The notes beneath the pieces are model-generated. The model did not search any database. It was not told where the DNA came from and saw nothing but the letters and a program-made list of their open reading frames with translations. This document shows, piece by piece, positions 10,350 to 21,681 of a stretch of DNA of 64,000 bases. Positions within the stretch are counted from its first letter, which is position 1. The number at the start of each line of letters is the position of its first letter. The position numbers and the translations under genes are program-made. Source of the DNA: Macrolepiota albuminosa (taxonomy: Eukaryota; Basidiomycota; Agaricomycetes; Agaricales; Agaricaceae); the NCBI GenBank assembly GCA_027475525.1, contig JAMWFC010000114.1, positions 558,001-622,000 on the forward strand, given 5' to 3'.

Positions 10350-11016
10350 TCATACCTTCCCACAGCCCACCACTTTGAATGGTCTGTTCGCTGCCAAGCC
10401 AGTCCTGCTATTGCTATCAGGTGGGCCGTATCTGGCGAAGTCTGCCCGATCGACAAAGAAGTGTTGGCTCGCCGCGGAGTCTGCGTATGTAGTTTGACCA
10501 TTCTTGGGGACGCCGCATGTCAGGGTTGAAAACACGAGGCACTTGGGGTTGTCAGAGTTTGTTGCCGAGGTCAGGGTCAAGTTGGCCTGTGGCGCTGCAT
10601 TGTTTGGGCTGGGCGTGGTGTTGCTGTTGGCTTGTATCGTGGGTGTCCCCTTGCTTTTCTTCCACCAGTCTGGGAACTGACCTTCCAGGCCACCGCCTTT
10701 GCAGAAGCATTTGTCAGCTGTGTGGCCGGTCCATCCACAGTTGGGGTTAGAGCACACAGGCCTACTGCCATTGTTCTGTCTCCCTGTCTGAGCTACGAGT
10801 GCTTGAGCAGTTTTTGCTGGGGCTATGGCGGGTGTGCCATGGAGTAGGAGAGCGTGTGTTGTGAGACAAGTTATCACCGCTGTCGACGCCTTTTCCTCCA
10901 GTAGTGCGCCGGTGATTGTGGCCCATGACGTTGGCATCAACTTTATAATGTAGGCTCAGAACTGTCTATTATTGATGGCAGCACCCTGGTCGTTGGCTTT
11001 GGACCACACCGTATGC
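10350..11016 (-). pseudogene. copia gag C-terminal part, zinc knuckle and aspartic protease
   Basis: From the edge of element C the gag frame reads TVWSKANDQGAAINN, stops once (near 10960), and continues PTSWATITGALLEE. A zinc-knuckle-like region (CSNPNCGWTGHTADKCF) follows. The aspartic protease motif YADSAASQHFF (position of the D-S/T-G-A active site) comes next, then a TGA at 10350-10352 where CGA is plausible, and the frame runs on into pre-integrase. Confidence 0.85.
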
Positions 11017-11944
11017 TGATGACGCCCAAAGTTTGGTCAGTAACAAATGTGACTATAGTGTTACCGTACCAAAAGCTTGCGTTGGGCACGCTAAAAGTAA
11101 TGTGAGGAGTCCCGGGCAGGTCCCAGAGAACGTGCCTGTGAAAAAGGGGAAAAGTCGGTAACGGAGTCGGCAAGTGTAAAGCGCTAAGGTAAAGCGCCTA
11201 GGAGGAAGCGGTAAGCGAACACAGCAAGGTCAATGGCAAGAACGCAGTATGCTTAGCGAGGTCTAAGCGTTGATAATGCCTGCCGTAGCTGCAAGGCGCA
11301 AATGTGTCGAGTGTTGGCTAGCGTCTGTAACTGCCGATGAGTTTGACGTTGCCGACCGTAAATGAAATCTTGAGCGTAAGGGAGACTGAAGAAAGGGGAG
11401 TAGGAAACTCTGGTCTGTTTTTTTGATTTACAAGTCGGTAAGTACTTTTATACTACAATGAGTTCACCGTCGCCAGTGGCTAATGACGCCAAAGTGCGGT
11501 AAACTGGAGAATTTCATAGGGGTAGCTCCAACGGTTTCAGATCCCTACCGTCCATTCAAGAGCCTTAGCGACGCCAGGCGACAGATCGCAAAGCTAAACC
11601 ATCACTCCATCATCCTTCTGTCCGTCAGAGTACCTAAGCGATGTCAGGCGCCAAATCGAGACGCTAAGCGGTGTCAGATGCCAAGGTCAAACGCCAAGCT
11701 GTCCGTCAGTTTTTGATAGATCATCAGGCTTCTTGCTAAGCACTGTCGTCAGTGACTGATGCCATCTGTCAGTTGTCATTCTGTCTGCCGATCGGCGCTA
11801 TCACTGATTGGATCTGCTTCTTGCTGTGCGTGGCCATCAAATATTGCCAAAAATGGTTAGTTAGTGCGTGCTAAGGTATCCTGGACCTGTGCCGTGTTGC
11901 CGTAGCCTGCCGTTGATGCGCTGATCCTGTATGGGGTCCTATCA
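11017..11944 (-). repeat. 3' LTR of element C
   Basis: This 928-bp LTR differs from 21682-22609 at 12 positions by my reading. All are transitions, and nine are in CpG context. Confidence 0.95.
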
Positions 11945-11956
11945 TCTCCCCCCAAC
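11945..11956 (-). other. Polypurine tract of element C
   Basis: On the minus strand GTTGGGGGGAGA directly precedes the LTR start TGATAG. Confidence 0.8.
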
Positions 11957-12111
11957 TGAAAAATTGACTGTCCTTCACCAAATAAGGCTACCATTACCGC
12001 TTTTGTGACAGGTGGTCCGTGCATTCTTGAGATTTTGTTTATAGTCCTGGCGTGTGAGTTTGGACTTTGTTTCTTCTCCCCATCTTTTATCTGGTGCTCC
12101 ATTAAAATAAA

Positions 12112-14609
12112 ATGTCTTTCCGCATTCCAACTCCGCCCCCTGTCCCATCCCGTGAGGCTCAAGACGCAGCCCACGCTTATATTGTCAAAGCGAATAATTT
12201 CCTCAAGCAGATCGATGGCGTTGGCGCAGACGCACCTATAAATTTGGTGACTGCCGTTATGAAGTTGCGAATAATTTCCTCAAGCAGATCGATGGCGTTG
12301 GCGCAGACGCACCTATAAATTTGGTGACTGCCGTTATGAAGTTGTACGAGCGGTGGCTGGAGGTGCGCGTTCTTGGCGTGGGATGGGATCGCGAAATCAA
12401 GGTTTGGGAGTGGTGCCGGTTGTGGTACCTGAATCATCATGGCGCAGAGTGGCTAGCGCCCTTTGCTCGATTTGTAAGTAGCTTCCAGTTCTTGCCGTGT
12501 CGCTAGCTGATTGGGTTTTTAGGCGCCTCCTCCTGTCCCCACCATTGAGGACGAGTTGGAGGATATCCTTTCGGGTGCCTTGCCGATGACGGTAAGCGCG
12601 CCTGCGCCTGAGTAAGTATTCCTAACCCATTCTTTTGACTTAGCTTTGGTCTGACTTGTCGCCCCATAGCAAACAGGAGGTGTTGGCGCCCCTGGCGTGC
12701 ATGCAAGTGGCTGAGGAGCTGGCGACGCGGCAGGAAGAGATTTTCCAAGATGCCCGAGAAATCACCAGGGCTCTGGAGGAGTGGGAGCGGGTCAGGAAGT
12801 TGGCAGAGGAGATGGAGGGGGTTGCCGCGGGGAAGGCGCCTGCCACCGAGAGGCAGGAGACTGAAGAATCTGGCAAGGTAGGTCGCGCCGGCAGCACCTT
12901 GAGCCCAGTGTTGCCGGCTAGCAAGTCGGGCTCGCCGAGGAAGCTGGTAGGTGCTTCCAAGCGTAAGGTAAGTGCTGAATTTTGCTTGCTGTTGCTGACA
13001 GTTGCTAACGACATCTGTAGAGTTGCAAGGCGGCTCCTTAATATGCGGTAAGTGGTCTTTGGAAAATCTAGTCTCCTTATTTACTGTGATCCCTCTAGAC
13101 GCCAACGCAATCGAGCTTTGACGACAAGGAGCTCAAAGAGCTGCTGTTGCCGCATCGCGAGGAGGCAGTCCTTGATGAGGGGCAAGAGGCCGGGGTCGTG
13201 ATGGAGGAGATGAAGGGGAAGAAAACTGTTTCCCTGGCGACCCGGCAGGCTTTCAAGGAGGCATGGGGAGCGGTAAGTCACTTTTATATCTTCTTGAGTC
13301 TTTTGCTAACTCTTAGCGCTAGTGTGACAAGTGCTGGGCAGACAACGACCCAGAAGGCTGCTGGTTCCCGACTGGGGCCCAGCCATGTTATTGTTGTGGC
13401 GCTCTCAAGCGCGCCTGCACTATCGATGGGGCCAAAAGTCACAAGCATGGCGGCGCGCCAGATGCCCTCATTGAGAAAACGTTTTCCCATGCTGTGCTGG
13501 TAAGGAGGGCTAGGGAGTTTGTGGAGGGGCAGAAGAAGAAGGTCGCTGCTGGTGGTATGGCAGTTATTGGACGTGCCTCCTTGGCGTTGCCAACACGCCA
13601 AGGAGATGGGACGGAAATAGTCAGCAACCAAGGCGCCGGCGAGCGCCAAGGGACTTCGGTCCCAGAAAAACAAAAAGCCCCTTCCCTCAGCAAAGGGAAG
13701 GGCAAGGCAAAGTGACCTCGGGTAGTGTCGTCGCCTTCCCCCTTGCCAGCCCCTCAAGACACTGAGATGGAGGATTTGGAGAAGGCATTGGCGGCGAGTC
13801 GCCTGCCTCCTCAAGATCCTGAGGCAGGCCCAAGTGGTCTCTTGTCACCTATCCAGTTGGCGGCGAGGTCCCTTGGTGAGGAGCAGGAGGTAGGAGAGCG
13901 GGCAGTGGTTGGCGACTCGGCACCGCCAGAGGAGCGGGAAGAAGCCCCCACCAACGTTGAGATGGGGGATGAGAAGGCAGAGGGAGCTGTAACAGGAGGG
14001 GACGAAGATGCCGAGGGTGAAGATGAAACCTTGGCGACACAGCGCGAAGGCGACGAGAAGGCAGCGGCAAAGGAGGTGGTAGCGGAAGAAGGTGAAGGAG
14101 CAGCAGGAGTCGCCAGGGAGGAGCCAGAGTGGCACTGGCTGCCTCCCTACGGTAACGTCGCCCCCTGGGAGTTGTCAGATCCCAAGGATGTTGCTGGACT
14201 GGAGCCTAGGCGCCCCGTGGTCGCCAGGGTCAATCCTGCCTAGACCCCTCAGCCGGAGCCGACGGTCACTGGCAACGCTTTCCAGTGGCTGGGACAAGAC
14301 CTCGTCTACCCGGTCATAGCGCTCAACTCTCGCGAGATGTTAGAGCGCTATTCCAGGAGGGCGGCAACGATGGAGTTGTCAATGGAGCGGGAACGGGAAC
14401 AAGTTCGAGGTCAGTTGATGGCGCTGAGGTTGCGCTATTCCAATTTGGGTCGCAGCCTGCATGTCCTGCGCGATTACCAAGCGGATTGCCAAGCCGCCAT
14501 GGATTGGCAGACCGCGAATAACATCTTGCCTGGCAACCTCCTTCCACTTCACGACTCTTCGTTGCCGATTTCTGACGATTTGCTGCCCATGGACAATGAC
14601 AGTGATTAA
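12112..14609 (+). pseudogene. Zn2Cys6-like, intron-containing gene carried antisense in element C
   Basis: It starts at ATG 12112 (SFRIPTPPPVPS), 155 bp from the polypurine tract, and runs against the element's own coding strand. Likely introns, all GT-AG and 49-59 nt: 12474-12522, one starting at 12592 or 12612, 12968-13020, 13048-13098 and 13273-13322; the flanking exons stay in phase. A helical Glu/Arg-rich region (12670-12960) precedes a cysteine cluster (13323-13420) spaced C-X2-C-X8-C-X8-C-X2-C-X6-C, Zn2Cys6-like, ending KRACTIDGAK. An acidic low-complexity stretch and a C-terminal coiled coil (14337-14520) follow. Breaks: a 77-bp duplication (12190-12343), TAA 13039, TGA 13713 and TAG 14241. 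All three stops are one C-to-T change from CAA, CGA or CAG. A DNA-binding function is inference. Confidence 0.72.
12190..12343. repeat. Exact tandem duplication, period 77 bp
   Basis: Copies 12190-12266 and 12267-12343 are identical. The duplication shifts the frame of the antisense gene; a single copy would read MKLYERWLE without a break. Confidence 0.95.
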
Positions 14610-15036
14610 ACGAACCTTAGCGTAGATAGGTCGTTTAGTATATAGCTTTTTGATACCGCCTTGCCCTTTATACATATATTTTGCCACCTCCTTGCCGAGT
14701 GAACGGATAAGTTCCATAGTCTAGGTTAGCGCAACAGCACAGAGCCAAACAAAAACAAAGAGAGAGCAAGCGGCAAGTATTCTATGGTAGGTTTTAGCAA
14801 AAAGAGTTATAGGTGGGGGACTTAGACAAATTTTGAGGAAAAGGGAAACGCTCAGTAAATCATCATAGCGAAAAACCCTTGGCAGGAGTTGCGCAATGCG
14901 CTAAGCGTTGACGACCTGCTAGCGCTGCGACTTGACTATGTAAAGAAATGTCTGTTGAATATAGTATAGTAAGTATCGGCAAGAAAGATAAGTAAGATAA
15001 GTAATAGAAAAAGGGAGCTCATCAATATATTCTTTT
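14610..15036. other. Non-coding interval between antisense gene and integrase of element C
   Basis: The two genes converge here. The stretch is AT-rich and I see no reading frame or strong hairpin terminator in it. Confidence 0.6.
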
Positions 15037-16509
15037 CTAATCAATTTCTTCTTCTTCAACTAGAGTCAGCAAGTCATCATCGTCCAATAATTCGGTTTCT
15101 TCAAGTTCTCTCAGCTTGGCGGTGTCAATATCTAGCGCTTCAAGCAGCAAGTCGATTTGTTCTCTAGCGAGGTATGGCACTAGGCAAAAGGCGGCAACAG
15201 GTTGATGCAGTACTGAACCATCTAGTTCGCAGAGCACGTAAGCGCCTCCACGGTTACGAGAGATAACTACCAAAGGTCCAAGATAGCGCGGGCGCATTTT
15301 CTTATTGTATGAGGTTTCAATTTTGGAGTTGCGCATAAGCACTAGCGCTCCTCTCGGGAAGTTGTAATCTTTGATAGTGGCGCTATGCTTGGTTTTGAAT
15401 CGTAGGGCTGCTTGGCAACGGGCGCTAAAGACTACCTTGTGGAGTCGCTCTAAATCTCCCTTCCTTCGCTGGAGATCAATGGCTCGTCTGGCGATCAGGT
15501 CGGTAGTCGCTAAGATGCTGTTGGGTGCTGGCTGAAGATAGGTCGCTTCTATAATGTCAGCAGGGAGTAACGGATGGGTGCCAGTAGCCGTGTAATAGGG
15601 AGAACAACCCATGCGCTTACGAATGGTAACTCTTTCCGACCAAAATACTGAATATGTTGCTTCACTCCAACGAGCCTCATCGCCATCGACCACCTTGAAG
15701 AGCGCTTGCCAAACGTCAAAGTGTGGTCTCTCTACCAAGCCATTGGCGTGCTTGTTGTAGCCAGATACTCAAATGTGATGAATGTTGTATTTCTTGGTGA
15801 GATATGTTAGCGCTTTGATGATTGGCGCACCGTTATCCGTGACGATTTCTCTTAGCACTCCCCAACAGCAAATGACGTCCTCAAATATCCACTTGGCAAC
15901 CGCCTCTGTATTTTCTCTCTGCAGCATTCAAAATTCAGGCCAGTGGATTAGCGAGCAACGACCTTGAATGATGTACTTGTAGCAACCAGATTTGGGCATG
16001 TGCATGGTATCAACGTAGATTTTGCTGAAGAGGGGAGCTGGCGTTGCAACGGTTGGCGGTATGAGCACTTGGCGCGTTTGTTGAATTTGACAGAGGTGGC
16101 AAGTCCTGATGTACCAGGCGATGTCGGCACTAGCGTGTGGCCACCAGAATTGTTCTAAAAGAAACGCTCGAGTAGCGTACAGACCCCTATGTCCTAGCTC
16201 GTCATGCATGGCGCGCAGGACACGTAAGCGACCTTCTGGCTTGATGATCAGCTTGTGAGCGCCATCTCGATTTTGTCGCCAAAGTCAGTTGCCGGTAAAG
16301 AAGAAGTGGGTGGCATATCGGATAAAGGTCGCGTATTGCTTGTCGGTAAGGCCTGCGGGTTGCTTGAGGTCTTGTAGCCATTGTTCAACGATTAACAAGC
16401 GACTGTCTTCTGCCTTTGCTTTGGCGGATCGGGGAACGGCATCGTAGGTCAAGTTTCTGCTGTCTTCTCTTAGCGGATGGGGTTCCTGTACGACTTTTAC
16501 TGGAGGCAA
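15037..16509 (-). pseudogene. Integrase of element C
   Basis: A linker (16509-16285) leads into the zinc-binding domain (HDELGHRG and CHLCQIQQ, 16209-16070). The catalytic core follows: YVDTMHMPKSG (Asp), IVTDNGAPI (Asp), NGLVERPHFD (Glu). A C-terminal domain ends in an acidic tail (DDDDLLTLVEEEEID). In-frame TGA stops at 15928-15930 and 15769-15771 both sit where the family usually has Arg and CGA would fit. The last 233 codons are open, and the C-terminus runs to 15037. No chromodomain follows. Confidence 0.9.
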
Positions 16510-16731
16510 GTCTTGTCCAAGGATGCTTGCCGTGTAGAATGTGAGGGGTGCGCTAAAGATCTCGGGGCGGTAAGGGACAATGGGATGTAGAAGGATACTG
16601 GCAGGCTGTTGCCGTCATAGTAGGGGAACTGGCTGTTGTATGAGGTGCATAAAACCGTGTAATCTGTCGATCCAGTCCTCAAAATCGCTATCCACCTGGG
16701 GATCCACTGCCGGGTCGCCAGGCTGCCGTGG

Positions 16732-18118
16732 TCACCTAGAAAGTCCATCTGGTCCGTGGAAAGAGCTCTTGACATGTACCAATTCAAAGTGAAACATAAG
16801 AATAGCAACCACCCAACGGTTCATGCTAGCGGATGGCTGGATGTCGGGATTCTGCAGCATGCCCTTGATGTACCTAGCGTCGACTTCAACGATAAGGTTC
16901 CGTACGCCAATCAAATACATCTTTAGCAACCGGAAGGCTTTGAAGAGCCCATAGAGTTCTAGCTTAGGCTGGCTGTAGCGAGACTCTCTGTCGTTTAGCG
17001 TGATGGATCCAAAGCAGTTGTAGCGTTGCTGTTTCCGATTGTCGCTAAGGCACTGGCACAAGAAGTAGCCAACGGCAATGTACGAGGTATCCACCGCCAA
17101 GATAACTGGGTCGGCAGAGCTATAGTCAATTGGAACTAGGGGTTTGGCGTCTTGTAGGGCTTTTACTAAATCTCGTTGGGCAGTGACCTGGTCTGGCCCA
17201 AATTCGAAGGGCTCATTAGCATGGGTGAGTCGGTCAAGGGGATGTGCGCAATAGGCAAAATTCTTGACAAATATTCTGAGAACGCCAACGGTACCAAGAA
17301 AGGCGCGAACTTCAGATAAGTCGTGGCAAGGACCCCATCGCTCCAAGAGTGCTAAGCAAGACTCGTCGGGAACGCGTCTGTCGGGAGTGCAGATGTGACC
17401 GAGTATTTTGAACATTGGCATGCACAGGAGGAGTTTGTGACCGCTAAAGGTACCACCGCTATACTTCATACGTTGGAGAACTCGATTGAGCAGCAAGAAA
17501 AACTCCCATAGCGCTAAGCGAATGTTGGAGTTCCGCTATACTTCATACGTTGGAGAACTCGATTGAGCAGCAAGAAAAACTCCCATAGCGCTAAGCGAAT
17601 GTTGGAGTTTTTGGGATGGATCGCCGGTAAGCCGTTCACAAGTCGCCAGTCTTTGGGGCCTTTGATGCCAACGTCATCAATGAAGCTAAGGACATTATGC
17701 GGTATCTCAGGTTGGAGGATGAAAGTGATGTCGTCATGGAATATGGGGACTGAGTTTGTCCAGCCCATCGGTAAGGTGACTAGGCGCAAGGCGCCAAACG
17801 GGGTTTGAAAAGTGGTGAGATCCCAGGAAGAAGGGTGTATTAGGCGTTCGTCGTAGCCAACGTAGAGGTCAAGGGTGGTGCCACAAATACGCCCGGCAAA
17901 GGACTCAACAACGTGGTCAGGGAAAGGCGGTACGCCAGAGTTTCTATGGTAACTCTATTCAGCGGCTCAAGACTGTGAACTATGCATAGATTGCCGTTCT
18001 TTTTGAGGACGCAAAACCATTGGGAGCGGTAAGAGCTATTGGAGGGTTCGTAGACGCCAGCCTTAATCTTGGTCCTAATGATTTGGCAGACCTCAGCTTC
18101 GATTCCAGGCGGTAACGG
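16732..18118 (-). pseudogene. Reverse transcriptase and RNase H of element C
   Basis: RT blocks are recognisable across several frames: YEPSNSSYRSQWFCVLKKNG, then FQTPFGALRLVTLPMGWTNS, then the catalytic box SFIDDVGIKG near 17670-17695 (FxDD form). RT connection sequence LGTVGVLRIFVKNFAYCAHPL follows, then the RNase H Asp box ILAVDTSYIAVGYFL and ESRYSQPKLELYGL. The frame is broken by the 77-bp duplication at 17456-17609 and by at least one other break near 17950. Confidence 0.9.
17456..17609. repeat. Exact tandem duplication, period 77 bp, in RT
   Basis: Copies 17456-17532 and 17533-17609 match. The second interrupts the RT reading frame after LQRMKYSG. Confidence 0.95.
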
Positions 18119-18862
18119 TCAGTTGTGCTCAGTCCACGGCACGTGAGGAATGGTTGGGATAACAACAGGCAGGAAGAAATCTGTACATAGGCTGCCGCGC
18201 TCTGAGTCCTCCCATGCAAAGGCTTTATCCTGTTTAGCGACGAGATCGGTAAGGACATTCAACTCATCTTTGGTCAAAAATCCTGTATCGTGCTCCTTGG
18301 CGAACTGCTGCTGGCGCTCTGCGGTAAAACGTCCTGTGGGCTGAAAGGGTGGTGGTTTTGGTGATAAAGCTGGTATGTCAGCAAGAGGATCGCCAATGAT
18401 CTGGCGCTCAATTCTAAACGTCTCGGGAGAGTGCGTAGCAACGGGTTTTGTTTTAAGCGCAACTGGCTTATATTTCTTTTTGACTTGAACCCCTTTCCTT
18501 TTGGGAGCGTTAGCTTGGTTATACACAGATGTGGAAAGGGGAACTGTAGCCTGAGGAGTGGCAAGTCCAAGGATGGCAGGAGACTGGGCTCCGGGAAGGG
18601 TAGTGAGATATGTATCGGTAGACGCAATATTTTGAAACGACTCGGAAGCGGTAAGGTACAAGTAAGCTAGCGCAGAGTCGGTAATGTTTTGATTTTTCTG
18701 GGAAAGCTCAGCGTCGGTAGCGGATAGAGTAGTTAAAACTTCTTCGTCAAGAAAAGCGGTAGACACAACATTTACAAGACCAATAGAATGGTCATATTCC
18801 AGCGTTAGCGCCACATCTCCGTGATCATCGCCAATCACCTCCTCGATGGTCTGTGAAAACAC
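18119..18862 (-). pseudogene. Protease-RT spacer region of element C pol
   Basis: This is a 247-codon open stretch, first Thr/Ser-rich and then basic (KRKGVQVKKKYKP). It ends in the N-terminal lead of RT (FLPVVIPTIPHVPWTEHN), and a stop at 18119-18121 separates it from the RT body. I recognise no domain in the first half. It is part of the same polyprotein. Confidence 0.7.
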
Positions 18863-18913
18863 CTGTGGGGAGGCTCGTTGGCGTGTTGGTCGGTAAACTC
18901 CGGGGGCTTAGCA

Positions 18914-19067
18914 CGGGTGCCTTTCTGTTGTCCCCTAGGGAACGTTGGCACCGTTCGTCGAATTCCGGAATTGGGGTCGCTAATTGTTAGCGGGTGCCTT
19001 TCTGTTGTCCCCTAGGGAACGTTGGCACCGTTCGTCGAATTCCGGAATTGGGGTCGCTAATTGTTAG
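18914..19067. repeat. Exact tandem duplication, period 77 bp, between protease and spacer
   Basis: Copies 18914-18990 and 18991-19067 are identical. The duplicated stretch includes CCTAGGGAACGTTGG. Confidence 0.95.
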
Positions 19068-19103
19068 TGTCGTCTCGTCGTCGGTAACAGTCTTGACGAC
19101 TGA

Positions 19104-21298
19104 TCATGCCAAGACGTCGAAGGGTCTGCCAAGAAGTAAATCGTATGCTGGGGAACATAAGATGTGTATCTGAAGATAAAAAGTAATGTCGCCAAGGGTG
19201 CAAGGCACATTCTTGGCAAGGCCTAAGGATCTGTCCACCGTACTGTTAGCGCTCTGCATGTTTAATATAACTGTAGGGTCATAAATGAGACCCAAATCGT
19301 TAGCGACTTCCGCTGCCATAGAAATGATCTGAGACCCGCTATCCACAATTGCCTCTACCTCGTGCTTATTGTCTACGGTTAGCGCGACTGAGTGGATAGC
19401 GTGCTCTGAGACCCGCTATCCACAATTGCCTCTACCTCGTGCTTATTGTCTACGGTTAGCGCGACTGAGTGGATAGCGTGCAATTCTTGAGCGACGGTAA
19501 GAATTGCTGGGTCTTCTTCATGGTCTACTGACCTAAGATAGGTCTCCACTGGGTCCACAGAGGTGGCGTTAGTGATGGGGTCAGCAGGAGTATCCTCAGC
19601 GTCCAGAGAGTTGACGGTAACGGAAAAACCAGGGAGCGCGTCGTTGAGATCCTCGACCTCGGCAACGGTTGTTGCCAAGGGACGTCGAGGAGTGACTGCC
19701 GTCTTGACTTGGTTGCGGACGTTGGGAGCAATACTACAAAGCTCTTCAACTGATAAGGTAACAGCCGTTTTCATAATGCGGTTAAATACGTGGTTGGATT
19801 TTTCGATGTCAAAAATTGGCGCGGTAGGTCGGTAGCCACCCTCAGGACGTTTCTCAGGAGCGGCAAAGTTTCGTTGTGTGGGAGCATGATATCGGTCGGG
19901 AATCCCTGAGTAGGGATGGAGAGGCGGCAAAGGCGGTTCAGGAGCGGTAGCGGACGACAATGGTTCTGGAGCGGTAGCAGGGGTAGTAGCAGGCAGTGCG
20001 GCAGGAGCAGGAGTTGGTAACTTGCTAGTGGGAGGCATTGGCTTGTATCCTTTAAGAGGTTGTTTAGGCTGCTTAACTTCAACCCCATCAAAGACCTGAT
20101 TCTTGAGCGAATCCAATTCCTGTTGGAGCTTGGCGATACGTTCTTCTCACGAGAAAGTAGGGTGGTCGCCAACGCTATCGAAGTGTAAGACCTCGTGAAC
20201 CATTTGCTGTTGGGTCGCCTGTTCAGGGTCGGGGTTGGCGTTGCCAGAAAGCGTGCCGGTAACGATTTGTCCTGGGTTGCGCCTATGCCATTCATCAACT
20301 CGTTCCTAGAAAGACTTCTTGTCTGGGTAGTTGGGAATGATGGCACCAGTAGTGAGCACTATCTTGCTGTCGATAGCCCTTCAAATCCTTCCTTGCCGAA
20401 TATAGTTTTCTAAAGTCACGCAGCGTCCTCTAGTCATAGTATGGCCAATCTCCCCACAGAAGTGGCAAGGGCCATTAGCAGGTACATTAGCGGGTCAGTT
20501 AGCGAGATTGGTGGTAATCATAGTTTTGATACGAGTCATGGCGGAAGCAACAGCAGCGGTAACGGCAGCGTTGAGATTCTCCTTCTTAACGAAGTTGGCA
20601 GCAGGAGGCGGGATGGGAATGATACCGTTGGTTTGCTTGGGTGGTGGGCTCGTCCTAGCACATTGCAGCCCAACGCCAGTGTCCGTTCCCTTGAGAACCC
20701 ATTTACCGGCTTCAAAGACGTCGGCAACGTTATAGGGCTCGTCTGGGTGATGGGCCTGATGAACAATTTCTAGGCGACGAGCAATACGAGTCCAAAGCGA
20801 GGTCGGGATGCCTTGTTGGAATAGGCGACGTTCCTCGTTAATGTATAACTTGCCGTTTTGTACTAACCACCTAGCGATCTTTTGGAATTTGCAGTAATAC
20901 GTGGAGAATGCGCCAAGGGACAATGTGCCACTGTCGAATGATTCCTGTACTAGTTTCTGCAGCTTGTTTACCAAGTATCGGGTAGCCTCCTCTGCGCCAG
21001 GGTACAGCTAGATTACTGCCATCTTCCAGCCCTCATACGACACGCCTTGGGCTGGAACGGGTGGGGTGGCAGGAACAAAGGCGGCAAACTCGGCAAGGCC
21101 TGTCCACGTCTCTGCCGTGTCATACAATACGTATCTTGCCGCGTACTCCTTCATCTGCGTGTGGTCGGTAATACCACAATCCCTAAACAAATACTCCAAT
21201 TCCTTGAAATACTGAGAGAGCTCCCGTGGCTTGGACTCGTCCCATTTCGGTGCCGAGAAGTGGTTGCATGGCGGCATGCGCTGGACTTGTTGTTCCAT
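19104..21298 (-). pseudogene. Gag and aspartic protease of element C
   Basis: From ATG 21298 (MEQQVQRMPPCNHFSAPKWD) the capsid-like region continues past a stop near 21008 into QESFDSGTLSLGAFSTYYCKF and PTSLWTRIARRLEI. A zinc knuckle CHFCGEIGHTMTRGRC lies near 20430-20480 (C-X2-C-X4-H-X6-C, a variant of the usual X4 spacing). A Pro/Ala-rich linker (20100-19850) and a VEELCSIAPNVRNQV block follow. The protease active site is VEAIVDSGSQ (D-S-G, near 19350), followed by sequence typical of retropepsins (CSPAYDLLLGRPFDVLA). The protease is split by the 77-bp duplication at 19328-19481; without the second copy GSQ runs directly into IISMAAEVAND. Confidence 0.88.
19328..19481. repeat. Exact tandem duplication, period 77 bp, at protease active site
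   Basis: Copies 19328-19404 and 19405-19481 are identical. The duplication places an out-of-frame copy right after the D-S-G motif. Confidence 0.95.
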
Positions 21299-21660
21299 AG
21301 CGACTGTGTTGGCGAGTTCGGTTAGCAGTAGTGGGGAAGGAGTTCTAGAGATTGGCGACGGGGTAAGAGAAATGGCGAGTTGAGAAAGCGGTGTTAAAGG
21401 AGTGATGGGAGTAACTGGTTGCGGTACAGTAAATGGCGACGCTAAGGGGTCGTCAGCGCTATAATCGAGGGAATGCGGGAAGGGATCAGGAAATGCGTCT
21501 ACAGTGGCGTTCTGTAGTTCCTGTGCAAGAGAGAGACCCGGTAAGGCACCAGGTGGTTGTGGAGTTGATGGGTGGGAAGGAGCTATGCCTTCTGCCGACT
21601 GGTCTAGCAGGCGGCGCCTACGCTGGAGACGGGTTTCTGGCAGAATTCTGCCCTAGAGAT

Positions 21661-21678
21661 CCCTTGCGGTGGGCTCCA
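21661..21678 (-). other. Putative primer-binding site of element C
   Basis: On the minus strand TGGAGCCCACCGCAAGGG begins three bases after the 5' LTR. Its complement ends in CCA as a tRNA would. I cannot name the tRNA. Confidence 0.5.
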
Positions 21679-21681
21679 ATT

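Noticed and set aside
13284..13814. Minus-strand frame of 176 codons inside element C
   Set aside because: It is the antisense shadow of the Zn2Cys6-like exon, whose cysteine spacing and splice sites support the plus strand.
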